Shown here in pieces: positions 8,994 through 18,861 of a stretch of 64,000 nucleotides of DNA. The translations under genes were made by a program, and so were the position numbers. Source of the DNA: Desulfuribacillus stibiiarsenatis. Lineage in GTDB: Bacteria; Bacillota; Bacilli; Desulfuribacillales; Desulfuribacillaceae. Within the stretch, counting starts at the first letter, position 1; each line of letters begins with the position of its first letter. Location: contig NZ_MJAT01000035.1 of assembly GCF_001742305.1 (NCBI RefSeq), positions 124,001 through 188,000 on the forward strand, written 5' to 3'. The notes under the pieces are model-generated. The model made no database searches, was not told where the DNA came from, and saw only the letters and a list, made by a program, of their open reading frames with translations.

Positions 8994-11900
8994 GAATCCT
9001 TCTATTGCCAGTCATAAAATTAATGGACCGGCTCACATATTTCAAGAAATTCCTCATCATTGGTCTTACGGTAGGACTAGGGATTATTACGATTGTAGGC
9101 AATTTATTCTATGATATTAATCATGATGTGGATGCGGCTAGGGACAGACAAATCGGAGCACATTATATCAATGAGTTAAAAGGTCTCTTGAGTGATATGC
9201 AGAGGCATCGCGGTCTTTCCTATGCATATAGTGGTGGGGAGAGTGCTCATCACGTACTGATTGAAGAAAGCGAAAAGAAAGTGCGTGACAGAATCGATAC
9301 TATTAAAGAATTAAACGTTCGACATCAATCGCTCATAAAGGTGGATGCACATTGGCAGAAGATTGAGGCCGATTGGAAATCAATGCAAGCAATAGGCCCA
9401 GGTTTTGATGTGGAAGTTCGTTTTGTAATTTATGCTGATGTAATTCATCAACTGATTGAGACGATTCGCTATGTAGCAGATACATCTGGTTTGATTTTAG
9501 ATCATGAAAGGCATCGCTATTATTTAACAAATACCGTTGTCAATGAAGTTCCGTCACTTTCAGAAGAATTAGGTCAGATGCGCGCTTTAGGAACTAGAAT
9601 TGCGAATAAGCAGAAGATTACTAGTCAGGAACGACAAAGGCTAATTCAACATGTACGATCGATTCAGAATATGTTAGATCGAATTACGTTTAATATCCAT
9701 ATTATTGAGCATGAAAACGAGCGGCTACATGACTACATTCTCCCGCTTCAAAGAGAGGTAGAAGTTAGTACCGATGAGTTTATAGGTTCTGTAGAACGAC
9801 AGTTAATCCTTTCAGAGAGTATACAAATCCAACCAGAGCAATTTTTTAGTCAAGCAACACAGGTACTTGATACAGCTTTCGCATTGTATGAAACGATAAC
9901 AACCGAATTACACGATGATTTGCAGGGGGAAGTTGAACGTTTAGAAAGGCGCAAAACAGTGATTTTGTCGATTGCGCTCTTAATGGCTTTTTTATGTCTG
10001 TATATGTATCTTGGGTCCTACTTCTCTGTGCATAATGCAATCTCAGCTTTGAAACAAGGAACAGAGAAGATAGCAGGTGGGGATTTTGGTATCCGCTTGA
10101 GATTAGATACCAAAGACGAGTTATCTTATATTGGGGATACCATTAATACCATGGCAGATGAATTAGAGAAATATATAGAAAGAAAAGAACTAATTCGCCA
10201 AGAATTAACCAAGGCTAAGGATGCAGCAGAAGATGCTTCTCGTTCGAAAAGCGAATTTCTTGCCAATATGAGTCACGAGATTCGTACACCAATGAATGTC
10301 ATCATTGGCATGTCTGAACTTGTCCTTGGCACAGATCTGAAAAAAGAACAGCGGGAATTCATCTCTATGGTGCGAGATTCCTCCTATTCATTGTTAGATA
10401 TTATCAACGACATTCTTGACTATTCGAAGATCGAAGCAGGCAAGATGAGACTGGAATATTCGAATTTTAACATACGAGAAATGATAGAGAAAGTATCAAG
10501 ATTTCATGCGGTCAAGGCCCATGAGAAAAACCTTGAATTAGTCCACCATGTACACCCAGATGTTCCGAACATATTATCTGGGGATCCGTTACGATTGCAA
10601 CAAATTTTGATGAACTTTATTAGTAATGCTATTAAGTTCACAGATCAGGGTGAGGTTGAGATTTCTTGCGTGATGATTCGTGAGGAAGCGGATACACAGC
10701 AACAAAGTGTGCTACTGCGCTTTTCTGTACGAGACACAGGCATAGGAATACCTGCTAATAAAATTGACAGACTGTTTAAGAGCTTTAGTCAAGTCGACAG
10801 CTCATTAGCAAGGCAATATGAGGGAACTGGCTTGGGTCTCGCAATATCTAAGCATCTATGCGAACTTATGGGTGGAACCGTAGGCTTAACTTCAGAGGTT
10901 GGTGTAGGAAGTACATTCTATTTTGAAGTTCCATTTACTGTAGTTGAACAAGAGAGTTGTGAACTTATTGAACCGACTCAAGAGATATCGCGCGCAACAC
11001 TGCAGGATCTTAGGGTTTTAGTAGTCGACGATAACCAAGCGAATCGAAGAATTCTTGTAGAGTTGTTAAGTAATTGGGGAATTCAAGTCACTACGGCTAC
11101 AAGTGGGTTTGAAGGGATTGAAATCCTAAAGCAAAGTGTAATAGATAAAGATTTGTATGATCTAGTACTTCTAGATCTTCATATGCCTGAAATGGACGGA
11201 TTTACAGTCGTAGAGAAATTATCAGAAAATATTGATTTAAAAGGAACGGTAACGATGATGCTCTCTTCTGCAAATATTCAAGAGAGCACACAACGTTGTA
11301 AGGAACTTGGGATTGCTGCGTATTTAACGAAGCCGTTAAAGCAATCGGAACTTTTTGATACGATTATCAATGTTGTAATAGAGAAACGCTTATTGGTAAA
11401 AGATAAAAGCTTCCAAGATGCTTTGGCGAGCGGCACCTTGGATCAACCATTGCAAACAATGCAAACGAAGGTTTCAGAAGTAGATGATACAATGTTAGAA
11501 CTCTATCGTACAGGGGCGCCAGTGAATATTTTACTTGTCGAAGATAAAATGATGAACCAAAAACTGGCGACAACGATTTTACGCAAGCGTGGCTGGAACG
11601 TCACGATTGCAGGCAATGGTAAGCAAGCGATTGATGCTTGGCAAGAACAAGAGTTTGACGTGCTTTTAATGGATATATCAATGCCGGAAATGGACGGTAT
11701 GGAAGCTACGAAATCGATTCGAAAGCTGGAGACCTTAAGTAATCGCCAACGAGTTCCGATTATTGCCATGACGGCCAACGCAATGGCTGGTGATAAAGAG
11801 AAGTATTTAGCAATCGGTATGGACGACTATGTATCGAAACCAATTGAAACTCAAGAATTATATAGGGTTGTAGAATCTTTTATTCCAGAACCTCCGAGTC

Positions 11901-12262
11901 AAAAGCTATCAGCACCTGAGGGGATTCAAACGATTATTCAACAATTAGGGAATGACAAAGATCTAATTCAAGAAGTCATAGATATTTTCTTAGAGGACTA
12001 TCCTAAGGATCTAATGAGAATCGAAGAAGCGATTATGCGCGGTGATTCTCAGTTGTTAAATGAAGCAGCTCACGGATTAAAAGGAGAGCTAGGTAATTTA
12101 GGGATTAAACAATCATTCTCGATAGCATTTGAACTTGAGAAGTTAGGGAAAGGCTCATCATTTGACCAACAGTTAGCAAGAAAGCTACTTGATGAACTGA
12201 AGGTCGAACTTGAACAAGTAAGGGAATATTATGCATCCCAGCAATGGTTAGAGTATCTGTAG
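8990..12262 (+). CDS. Membrane hybrid histidine kinase (NIT-like sensor-HAMP-HisKA-HATPase-REC-REC-HPt)
   Basis: 1090 residues. A membrane helix near residues 18-40, an extracytoplasmic helical domain to about 325, a second helix (about 327-348) and HAMP lead into HisKA (H near residue 430, NMSHEIRTP), the ATPase domain ([17 protein letters not shown]), two receivers ([22 protein letters not shown]) and an HPt domain ([13 protein letters not shown]). The outer domain has the [12 protein letters not shown] stretch, like the conserved part of nitrate/nitrite-sensing NIT domains, but this is a weak resemblance. Its kinase core, last receiver and HPt are close paralogues of those in the upstream hybrid kinase. 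The start overlaps the phosphatase stop (ATGA). Confidence 0.9.
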   Translation: MRILLLPVIKLMDRLTYFKKFLIIGLTVGLGIITIVGNLFYDINHDVDAARDRQIGAHYINELKGLLSDMQRHRGLSYAYSGGESAHHVLIEESEKKVRDRIDTIKELNVRHQSLIKVDAHWQKIEADWKSMQAIGPGFDVEVRFVIYADVIHQLIETIRYVADTSGLILDHERHRYYLTNTVVNEVPSLSEELGQMRALGTRIANKQKITSQERQRLIQHVRSIQNMLDRITFNIHIIEHENERLHDYILPLQREVEVSTDEFIGSVERQLILSESIQIQPEQFFSQATQVLDTAFALYETITTELHDDLQGEVERLERRKTVILSIALLMAFLCLYMYLGSYFSVHNAISALKQGTEKIAGGDFGIRLRLDTKDELSYIGDTINTMADELEKYIERKELIRQELTKAKDAAEDASRSKSEFLANMSHEIRTPMNVIIGMSELVLGTDLKKEQREFISMVRDSSYSLLDIINDILDYSKIEAGKMRLEYSNFNIREMIEKVSRFHAVKAHEKNLELVHHVHPDVPNILSGDPLRLQQILMNFISNAIKFTDQGEVEISCVMIREEADTQQQSVLLRFSVRDTGIGIPANKIDRLFKSFSQVDSSLARQYEGTGLGLAISKHLCELMGGTVGLTSEVGVGSTFYFEVPFTVVEQESCELIEPTQEISRATLQDLRVLVVDDNQANRRILVELLSNWGIQVTTATSGFEGIEILKQSVIDKDLYDLVLLDLHMPEMDGFTVVEKLSENIDLKGTVTMMLSSANIQESTQRCKELGIAAYLTKPLKQSELFDTIINVVIEKRLLVKDKSFQDALASGTLDQPLQTMQTKVSEVDDTMLELYRTGAPVNILLVEDKMMNQKLATTILRKRGWNVTIAGNGKQAIDAWQEQEFDVLLMDISMPEMDGMEATKSIRKLETLSNRQRVPIIAMTANAMAGDKEKYLAIGMDDYVSKPIETQELYRVVESFIPEPPSQKLSAPEGIQTIIQQLGNDKDLIQEVIDIFLEDYPKDLMRIEEAIMRGDSQLLNEAAHGLKGELGNLGIKQSFSIAFELEKLGKGSSFDQQLARKLLDELKVELEQVREYYASQQWLEYL

Positions 12263-12435
12263 GATGTAAAGAGAAAATCGGAGTTTTGTAGATTTTGTGA
12301 ACAGGTATGCTATGACATTGACACCTCTCAAGAAAACCATTAGCATTGATATGTAAGTTGATAGGAATAATAGTTCAGAAGATGGGCTTTTACTATGAAT
12401 TGACTTTAAGTATCAGGAAAGTGGGAATTCATTTC

Positions 12436-12705
12436 ATGGGAGCAACAGTACCAGTTGTGGCTGCATTAGCTTTCATATCTTTTGCCGTAAATTTACCTAT
12501 GGGTATGTGGCGTGCAAGAGTTATAAAGTTTTCATGGCAATGGTTTGTTGCCATCCATATTAGTGTACCGTTTATCATATATCTACGATTAGAGGCAAAC
12601 GTGAGTAACGCCTTTATACCTATAATGATTTTTGCGGCAGTCATAGGACAATTCGCCGGCGGTAAATTCATTATAAATAAAAAAACAAAAGAGGATTCGG
12701 CGTAA
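12436..12705 (+). CDS. Small three-helix membrane protein of unknown function
   Basis: Starting at ATG 12436 the product is 89 residues; an upstream in-frame ATG (12346) would add 30 residues but has no ribosome site, while AGGAAAGTGGG lies 10 nt before 12436. Three hydrophobic helices are visible (about 3-20, 30-48, 55-75), followed by a short charged tail (NKKTKEDSA). No catalytic motif or family that I can name. It is followed by a perfect hairpin terminator and precedes clpB, from which it is separated by clpB's own promoter. Function unknown. Confidence 0.6.
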   Translation: MGATVPVVAALAFISFAVNLPMGMWRARVIKFSWQWFVAIHISVPFIIYLRLEANVSNAFIPIMIFAAVIGQFAGGKFIINKKTKEDSA

Positions 12706-12762
12706 CCTCTTGGATGTTTATGCATATAATGGAGCATAACCCTCCCATAACTCCCCGTAATT

Positions 12763-12790
12763 AGCGACAGAAATGTCGCTTTTTTTCTTT
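12763..12790 (+). terminator. Intrinsic terminator after the small membrane protein
   Basis: A perfect 7-bp stem (AGCGACA 12763-12769 with TGTCGCT 12774-12780) closes a GAAA tetraloop and is followed by seven T residues. It separates the membrane-protein gene from the clpB promoter. Confidence 0.9.
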
Positions 12791-12814
12791 GCCCAAAACC
12801 ATGTCTGACCAATA

Positions 12815-12843
12815 TTGACTTTTGACCTACTTTGACTTATAAT
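12815..12843 (+). promoter_or_regulatory. clpB promoter with embedded CtsR-type operator
   Basis: TTGACT (12815-12820) and TATAAT (12838-12843) are exactly 17 bp apart. The spacer is TTTGACC-TAC-TTTGACT (12821-12837), the complement of the CtsR heptad direct repeat RGTCAAA-NNN-RGTCAAA. CtsR is the class III heat-shock repressor of clp genes in Bacillota, so clpB is probably heat-inducible by loss of CtsR binding. ctsR itself is not in the window. Confidence 0.88.
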
Positions 12844-12922
12844 AAAGATAGGCTCAAAACATGTTAAAATGAGCAAAAATAGGAAATTATATTATATAAA
12901 ACATAACGAGGAGGCAATTGAT

Positions 12923-15556
12923 ATGGATGCTAATAAATTCACAGAGAAGTCATTAGAAGCAGTGCAAGGAGCTCAAACAAAGGCTTTACGGTATAACCAC
13001 ATAGAAGTAGATGTAGAGCATGTACTCATGACCCTCTTAGAACAAAATGATGGTCTTCTTCCGCGCTTACTCAATAAGATGAACGTATCGATTGATGCTT
13101 TACGACAGGAAGTTGATCAAGAATTAATTAGACGCCCAAGTGTTACAGGACCAGGTAGAGAACCTGGGAAAATATATATATCGAATAGGCTAAGCCAAGT
13201 GCTCATCAAAGCGGAGGATGAAGCAAAGCGCTTTAATGATGATTATGTTTCTGTAGAGCATCTATTTCTAGCAATATTAGCGGAATTAGAAAAGCAGAAC
13301 TTCGGTAAAAAGCTCAAGCAATTTGGCATAACTAGAGATAAAGTCTTACAAGTACTAACGGAAATCCGCGGGAATCAAAGGGTAACAAGCACGAATCCAG
13401 AGACTACATACGAAGCCCTTGAGAAATATGGTAGAGACTTAGTGAAAGACGCTCAAGGGAATAAGATGGATCCAGTCATTGGTCGTGATGCCGAGATTCG
13501 TCACGTAATCCGAATCCTGTCTAGAAAAACAAAAAACAACCCAGTGTTAATCGGTGAGCCTGGGGTAGGTAAGACAGCCATTGTTGAAGGACTAGCCCAG
13601 AGAATCGTTCGTGGTGATGTTCCTGAGGGGCTGAAGAACAAACAAGTATTTTCGTTAGATATGGGAGCCTTAATAGCTGGGGCGAAATTCCGTGGAGAAT
13701 TCGAGGAACGTCTGAAGGCTGTACTCCAGGAAGTTAAGAAGAGTGAAGGCCAGATACTACTGTTTATCGATGAGCTTCATACCATTGTTGGTGCTGGTAA
13801 AGCAGACGGGGCTATGGATGCAGGGAACTTATTGAAGCCGATGCTTGCTCGTGGGGAACTCCATTGCATTGGAGCAACTACCTTAGATGAATATAGAAAA
13901 TATATCGAGAAGGATGCCGCTTTAGAGCGCCGTTTCCAACCTGTTATGGTAGAAGAGCCAAATGTGGAAGACACGATTTCTATCCTTCGTGGTCTAAAGG
14001 AACGCTTTGAAGTATTCCATGGGGTGAAGATTCAGGATAACGCATTGGTAACTGCGGCAGTCCTGTCAGACCGTTACATCACAGATCGCTTTCTACCGGA
14101 TAAAGCAATCGATTTAGTGGATGAAGCCTGCGCGATGATACGCACGGAAATTGATTCACTTCCTTCGGAGTTGGACGAAGTCAAGCGTAAAGTGATGCAG
14201 CTTGAAATTGAAGAAGCAGCTCTTAAAAAAGAGAAAGATACAGGAAGTAAGGAACGCCTACAAATTTTGCAAAAAGAGCTTGCCAATCTGAAAGAGCAAC
14301 TAGCAACAATGCATGCACAATGGGACAATGAGAAGAACGCAATTCAAGCAGTAAGAAACTTACGTGAAGAACTAGAAGCAATCAACCATGAAATCGAGCT
14401 GGCAGAGCGTCAATATGACTTAAACCGTTTGGCAGAGTTGAAATATGGAAAGCTACCAGAAATGGAAAACAAATTAAAGCTAGAAGAGGAAAAGCTACGT
14501 TCGCAACAAAGCGGTCAAGCATTATTGCGAGAAGTAGTGGATGAAGAGGAAATTAGTAAAATCATATCTCGATGGACGCGTATTCCGCTGTCCAAATTAG
14601 TCGAGGGTGAACGTGAAAAGCTGCTTCGCCTCGATCAAGTACTTCATGAGCGTGTCATTGGGCAAGAAGATGCTGTGCAGTTAGTGGCCGATGCCATTGT
14701 TCGTGCAAGGGCAGGAATTAAAGATCCTCGTAGACCGATAGGTTCATTCATTTTCTTAGGGCCAACAGGGGTAGGGAAGACTGAACTTGCGAAAGCCCTT
14801 GCGGAGACTTTATTCGATACCGAAGACAATATTATTCGTATCGATATGAGTGAATATATGGAGAAGCATTCGGTTTCTCGTCTAATTGGGGCACCTCCTG
14901 GGTACGTAGGTTATGATGAAGGTGGACAATTAACAGAAGCTGTCAGGAGAAAGCCATATTCTGTCATTCTGTTTGATGAAATTGAAAAAGCGCACCAAGA
15001 CGTATTTAACGTGTTACTCCAAGTGCTAGATGATGGTCGTATTACCGATTCTCAAGGGCGTATGGTCGATTTCAAGAATACCGTGATTATCATGACATCG
15101 AATATTGGATCTGGGTATCTACTAGATGGAATTGATAAAGATGGGATGATCGAAGAATCAGCACGCAAGAGTGTTATGGGTGAGCTTCGAGGACATTTTA
15201 GACCGGAATTCTTGAACCGCGTCGATGAAATTGTACTATTCACTCCACTACAACACAGTCAGATTAAAGAAATTGTTAAGTTGCTGGTTGTTGATTTGCA
15301 AAAGCGTTTGCAAGATCGTCATATCACGCTGGAATTAACAGATGAAGCAATTGAGTATATTGGTAAAGAAGGTTATGATCCAATCTATGGTGCAAGACCT
15401 TTGAAGCGATATTTACAACGTAATGTCGAATCAAAGATTGCAAGGTTACTGATTTCTGGCGATGTTTTAGAGCATGCCAAGATTGTAATTGACTATGATG
15501 GCGAACAATTGCAAGTTCGTTGGGAGAATCAAGGCACGAATAGTTTAGAGAAATAG
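12923..15556 (+). CDS. clpB: ATP-dependent disaggregase ClpB
   Basis: 877 residues from ATG 12923, which has GAGGAGG 8 nt upstream; an in-frame ATG at 12869 would add 18 unlikely residues. Domains in order: Clp N domain (two repeats, 1-145), AAA+ module 1 (Walker A GEPGVGKT near 210, Walker B FIDELH), the long coiled-coil middle domain (about 400-520) that distinguishes ClpB from ClpC, AAA+ module 2 (Walker A GPTGVGKT near 613, Walker [10 protein letters not shown]) and the ClpB D2-small domain. With DnaK it pulls polypeptides out of aggregates in the cytosol. Length and domain order are standard. Controlled by the CtsR-type promoter directly upstream. Confidence 0.97.
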   Translation: MDANKFTEKSLEAVQGAQTKALRYNHIEVDVEHVLMTLLEQNDGLLPRLLNKMNVSIDALRQEVDQELIRRPSVTGPGREPGKIYISNRLSQVLIKAEDEAKRFNDDYVSVEHLFLAILAELEKQNFGKKLKQFGITRDKVLQVLTEIRGNQRVTSTNPETTYEALEKYGRDLVKDAQGNKMDPVIGRDAEIRHVIRILSRKTKNNPVLIGEPGVGKTAIVEGLAQRIVRGDVPEGLKNKQVFSLDMGALIAGAKFRGEFEERLKAVLQEVKKSEGQILLFIDELHTIVGAGKADGAMDAGNLLKPMLARGELHCIGATTLDEYRKYIEKDAALERRFQPVMVEEPNVEDTISILRGLKERFEVFHGVKIQDNALVTAAVLSDRYITDRFLPDKAIDLVDEACAMIRTEIDSLPSELDEVKRKVMQLEIEEAALKKEKDTGSKERLQILQKELANLKEQLATMHAQWDNEKNAIQAVRNLREELEAINHEIELAERQYDLNRLAELKYGKLPEMENKLKLEEEKLRSQQSGQALLREVVDEEEISKIISRWTRIPLSKLVEGEREKLLRLDQVLHERVIGQEDAVQLVADAIVRARAGIKDPRRPIGSFIFLGPTGVGKTELAKALAETLFDTEDNIIRIDMSEYMEKHSVSRLIGAPPGYVGYDEGGQLTEAVRRKPYSVILFDEIEKAHQDVFNVLLQVLDDGRITDSQGRMVDFKNTVIIMTSNIGSGYLLDGIDKDGMIEESARKSVMGELRGHFRPEFLNRVDEIVLFTPLQHSQIKEIVKLLVVDLQKRLQDRHITLELTDEAIEYIGKEGYDPIYGARPLKRYLQRNVESKIARLLISGDVLEHAKIVIDYDGEQLQVRWENQGTNSLEK

Positions 15557-15574
15557 CTAGGAAAGTTAGGAAAT

Positions 15575-15620
15575 GAGGGCTGCTTAATCTTATGATACAT
15601 GGGATTAGGCAGCTCTTTTC
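15575..15620 (+). terminator. Intrinsic terminator after clpB
   Basis: GCTGCTTAATC (15579-15589) pairs with GATTAGGCAGC (15603-15613) with a single G-T wobble; a CTCTTTTC tract follows. The 5' GAG and 3' CTC extend the stem. Confidence 0.8.
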
Positions 15621-15658
15621 GATTATATAGTACAGAAAATAATATCATTATGCCTATA

Positions 15659-15687
15659 TTGACACATACTTTTTCCTGTAGTACTAT
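15659..15687 (+). promoter_or_regulatory. Candidate tupA promoter
   Basis: TTGACA (15659-15664), 17 bp, TACTAT (15682-15687). The nonamer TGACACATA occurs here (15660-15668) and again at 15727-15735, nearer to tupA, and could be a regulator half-site. No ModE/TunR-type motif was recognised. Confidence 0.45.
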
Positions 15688-15806
15688 GGGTTTTGAAGTA
15701 GTTACATATAACTATTATGTCTAAAGTGACACATATATCTTATTTGGCGTACAAGCTTGCATGGCAGCTTTTAGGGTAGAAATATAGAAGGGGAGAGAAT
15801 TGACAA

Positions 15807-16640
15807 ATGCAAAGAATTTTGAGAAGTAGTATGTTCTTATTTTTATTATTGATAATCTTACTATCCGTGTTTTCTTTCTCTGGTTGCAGTACTAAAGGGA
15901 GTCAACAAGCAAACCAAGAGTTGATTTTAGCAACTACGACGAGTACTAGTGACACGGGGTTATTAGATGTATTAATACCTGTATTTAAAGAAAAGACTGG
16001 AATTGTAGTAAAAGTGATTTCAGTAGGCACTGGTCAAGCACTTGAACTTGGAAAGAACGGTGACTGCGATGTGATACTAGTTCACGCACGTGCTTCAGAA
16101 GACCAATTCGTACTCGAAGAGTTTGGAGTGAATAGACGTGATGTGATGTATAATGACTTCGTTATTATTGGTCCGAAGAACGACCCTGCGGGAATTAAAG
16201 GCAAAGCCATCGATGAAGCTTTTCGACTATTAAATCAAGGAAAATCGAAATTCATTTCCCGTGGTGATGAGTCTGGAACTCACAAGAAAGAAGTGTCTGT
16301 ATGGGAGAGTGTAGGAATTGAGCCAAAAGGGAATTGGTATCTAAGTATTGGAAAGGGCATGGGCGATAGCATCAACATGGCAAATGAAGTGTTGGGATAT
16401 ACTTTAACTGACAGAGGAACTTTCATTAAAATGGAAAGCGAAATGGATATAGAGATACTAATCGAAGGGGACAGAACCTTATTAAATCCTTATGGGATAA
16501 TTTCTATTAGCCCTGACAAGCATGCACATGCGAATTACGATGGTGCAGAGGCGTTTGCGGAATTTATAACATCCCAAGAAGGTAAAGATATAATCAACGG
16601 ATTCCAACTAGAAGGGAAACAGTTATTCTTTACAGAATAA
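15807..16640 (+). CDS. tupA: Tungstate ABC transporter substrate-binding lipoprotein TupA
   Basis: 277 residues. A hydrophobic signal ends in a lipobox with C27 (SFSGC), so the protein is anchored outside the membrane. The mature start has the TupA oxyanion-binding signature ATTTSTSDTGLLD, followed by SVGTGQALELGKNGDCDV, VHARASED and SRGDESGTHKKE, all typical of the TupA/tungstate family rather than ModA. It binds tungstate and delivers it to TupBC. It is separated from tupB by 142 bases that include a hairpin, which could allow higher expression of the binding protein. Tungstate supply fits a tungsten- or molybdenum-dependent oxidoreductase elsewhere in the window. Confidence 0.93.
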   Translation: MQRILRSSMFLFLLLIILLSVFSFSGCSTKGSQQANQELILATTTSTSDTGLLDVLIPVFKEKTGIVVKVISVGTGQALELGKNGDCDVILVHARASEDQFVLEEFGVNRRDVMYNDFVIIGPKNDPAGIKGKAIDEAFRLLNQGKSKFISRGDESGTHKKEVSVWESVGIEPKGNWYLSIGKGMGDSINMANEVLGYTLTDRGTFIKMESEMDIEILIEGDRTLLNPYGIISISPDKHAHANYDGAEAFAEFITSQEGKDIINGFQLEGKQLFFTE

Positions 16641-16707
16641 TTTAATATAAGTATAAAATTTGTATAACTTTTAGGATATAATTATAAGGTCATTGAACAT
16701 GAACATG

Positions 16708-16742
16708 TGGAGTTTAATTCTATTAGGATTAACTCCATTTGT
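16708..16742 (+). promoter_or_regulatory. Intercistronic hairpin between tupA and tupB
   Basis: TGGAGTT (16708-16714) pairs perfectly with AACTCCA (16731-16737), with possible extension across a bulged T, followed by TTTG. It may act as a partial terminator or 3'-end stabiliser for the tupA message. Confidence 0.5.
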
Positions 16743-16782
16743 ATTATAAATAATAGAGAAATCCATATATACAAGGTGAACT

Positions 16783-17472
16783 ATGAACTATTTCTACGAA
16801 GCTATAGTATTAGCATTTGAAATGATATTTTCCCTTAATCCATACTTATTGGAAGTTGTTACAGTATCCTTAAAAGTATCTTTAACTGCAATATTTCTTG
16901 CATCAATTGTTGGAATTGCGGTAGGGGCGTGGATGGCGAATCACAACTTTATAGGGAAACAGCTATTAACCAAGTTAATATATGTCTTTATGGGACTGCC
17001 GCCGGTTTTCGTCGGGCTAGTGGTATACTTGCTATTATCTAGGCAAGGACCAATTGCAGAATACGCCTATTTGCTATGGACCCCCACGGCAATGATTATT
17101 GCACAATTTATTCTAGCACTTCCTATCATTGCAAGTTTTACTGCAACTGCAATAGAAGAAAAGCAACATGAAGTGTTGATGACGGCGCAAGGCCTTGGTG
17201 CATCTAGGAGGCAAGCAATATGGATGACAATACGTGAAGCGAAAGTTGGTATTATTGTTGCTATTGCTGCTGCGTTTGGTCGTGTCATAGCAGAAGTTGG
17301 TGCAGTGACATTGGTAGGAGGAGATATCGCTGGTGCTACGCGCGTTCTTACAACCGCCATTGTAATCGAGACTAGACAAGGGAAAGTCGGAAATGCTATG
17401 GCCTTTGGGTTAGTCTTATTAATCCTATCGTTTATAGTGAATAGTATCGTATACAACTTTCAAAAAAAATAG
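16783..17472 (+). CDS. tupB: Tungstate ABC transporter permease TupB
   Basis: 229 residues with about five to six membrane helices and the binding-protein-dependent permease motif (EAA loop: HEVLMTAQGLGASRRQAIWM). The sequence VGLVVYLLLSRQGP and the FGRVIAEVGAVTLVGGDI segment are typical of TupB-type permeases. It forms the channel across the cytoplasmic membrane with TupC. AAGGTGA precedes the ATG; the stop is 26 nt before tupC. Confidence 0.92.
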   Translation: MNYFYEAIVLAFEMIFSLNPYLLEVVTVSLKVSLTAIFLASIVGIAVGAWMANHNFIGKQLLTKLIYVFMGLPPVFVGLVVYLLLSRQGPIAEYAYLLWTPTAMIIAQFILALPIIASFTATAIEEKQHEVLMTAQGLGASRRQAIWMTIREAKVGIIVAIAAAFGRVIAEVGAVTLVGGDIAGATRVLTTAIVIETRQGKVGNAMAFGLVLLILSFIVNSIVYNFQKK

Positions 17473-17497
17473 ATTCTTATCCTAGTGAGGGAAAGAT

Positions 17498-18202
17498 ATG
17501 CTACAAGTCGACATTAAGACTCATGGTTATAAAGGAAATAAAATATTAAATAATATATCACATACCTTCCTAACAAATAAAATTCATGGGATTATTGGAC
17601 CGAACGGTTCAGGCAAAAGCACTCTATTAAAAGTGATTGCGGGTATTGAGAGGCCTCAAGAAGGGAATATTTTTTTTCAAGGGGTAGAAATGTTACAGCC
17701 ACATCAAGAGATTGCTTGCTGTTGGCAAAAACCCTATCTTTTCCATGGAAGCGTTCGTTATAACCTCGAATATGGAATGAAGGTTAGAGGCTGGAGCCGT
17801 CCGCAACGGGATCATCGGATAGGAGAATTAGTACATGACTATCAGTTAGAGAAATTACTTGATAGAAGCGTACAAGGTTTATCGGGAGGAGAAACTTCTA
17901 GAGTTGCGATTGCAAGAGCCGTTTCGACAAATCCTAAACTACTAATACTTGATGAGCCATCTGCAGCACTAGATCCCCAAAACGTAATGTTTGTGGAGAG
18001 TATGCTTAAGAATTTAAGAGAAAGTTCAGATATCACAATCATTATGGTCACGCATAATATGTTCCAAGCAAAGCGAATCGCGGATGAAACCGTTTTTCTA
18101 TCAGGGGGTACAATTGTAGAAGTGGGTAATACTATGGAAATGTTTGCTGCGCCATTTCATGAGGAAACTAGAAGCTTTATTTCTGGGGATTTTATATATT
18201 AG
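17498..18202 (+). CDS. tupC: Tungstate ABC transporter ATP-binding protein TupC
   Basis: 234 residues. Walker A is GPNGSGKST (about 36-44), the ABC signature is LSGGETSR and Walker B is LLILDEPSAALD, followed by the H-loop in VTHNMFQAKRIADE. The signature GGE-type and short length without a TOBE domain match TupC-like ATPases rather than ModC. It powers tungstate uptake through TupB. Last gene of tupABC; a strong bidirectional terminator follows. Confidence 0.92.
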   Translation: MLQVDIKTHGYKGNKILNNISHTFLTNKIHGIIGPNGSGKSTLLKVIAGIERPQEGNIFFQGVEMLQPHQEIACCWQKPYLFHGSVRYNLEYGMKVRGWSRPQRDHRIGELVHDYQLEKLLDRSVQGLSGGETSRVAIARAVSTNPKLLILDEPSAALDPQNVMFVESMLKNLRESSDITIIMVTHNMFQAKRIADETVFLSGGTIVEVGNTMEMFAAPFHEETRSFISGDFIY

Positions 18203-18241
18203 ATGTTCTGCATTTTTCGTAAAGCTAACTTCTTATCAAAA

Positions 18242-18290
18242 CAAACAACCACTACTAGTTTAAATAAAAACTGTAGTGGTTGTTTGCATT
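18242..18290. terminator. Bidirectional terminator between tupC and the selenoprotein gene
   Basis: CAAACAACCACTAC (18242-18255) pairs perfectly with GTAGTGGTTGTTTG (18273-18286); the inner AGTTT/AAACT (18257-18261, 18268-18272) extends the stem. It lies between convergent tupC (+) and the thioredoxin-like gene (-). Confidence 0.88.
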
Positions 18291-18297
18291 AGTATGG

Positions 18298-18861
18298 CTA
18301 TTTAATTGCATCAAGTTTTTCGCGGAAAGCAGCTTCATCCAATGGCCCTATATAGTTCCAAACTTCTTCACCACTTGCATTGTAGGTGTAGAGTGTAGGG
18401 ACAAATCTTATTTTATACTGTTGTAGGAATTCTTCATTCTTAACTAAGTTAGCATCTACTTTAATAAACGCGATATGGCTATATTGTTCTTCGACTACTA
18501 GCTTATTGAATACGACATCCAGTCGTACGCAAGTCGGTCAGGTGTCTGTATAGAAGTACAGAAATATCGGCTGCCCTTTTTCTAACGCGCCATAAAAACG
18601 GTCAACAGCATCACCGCGGTCTTTATAATCCGTTGGTTTATCATTTGGAGAACCATCGTTTTTGCCATCACTGTTACCAGTTGTCGGCTTAGTGTTTTCA
18701 TTCGGGGATGAAGGTTGGAGTTGGTCAACACCCTTTTTTTCATCCGCTTGACTACCGCATGCGGAAAGTAGAGCTAAGGACGAAACCAATACTATAGCCA
18801 AAATTAAAAATCGATATTTGCTCTTGCTTAATGAATTAGTATAAATCATTTCTAAGTACAT
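18298..18861 (-). CDS. Thioredoxin-like lipoprotein, selenoprotein with in-frame UGA (UPTC active site)
   Basis: Read through one TGA (18538-18540), the frame gives 187 residues ending at TAG 18298-18300. N-terminus: signal and lipobox (LLSAC, C35). A Ser/Asn/Asp-rich linker leads to a thioredoxin fold: IFLYFYTDT-U108-PTC111, IAFIKVDAN, then the cis-proline motif FVPTLYTY and a normal C-terminal helix. The UGA stands exactly where thioredoxins have the first Cys of CxxC, so U-P-T-C is a selenolthiol redox motif. The 80 residues after the UGA are clean thioredoxin sequence, so the UGA is not a decayed stop. A stem-loop follows at the distance expected of a bacterial SECIS. Start ATG has AGGAGTGA 9 nt upstream. 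Role: extracytoplasmic thiol/selenol redox; the partner is unknown. Confidence 0.88.
18504..18540 (-). promoter_or_regulatory. Candidate bacterial SECIS element for UGA 108
   Basis: On the minus strand, the UGA is followed after 10 nt by a perfect 6-bp stem, TACGAC (18527-18522) with GTCGTA (18516-18511), closing a five-base loop TGGAT with G at its second position. A lower UUG/CAA pairing extends it past an internal loop. The loop begins 16 nt after the UGA, inside the range known for bacterial SECIS hairpins. Confidence 0.75.

Noticed and set aside
12429-12812. 127-codon antisense open frame covering the small membrane protein
   Set aside because: Crosses a terminator and a promoter, no ribosome site, and the sense frame has membrane-protein character.
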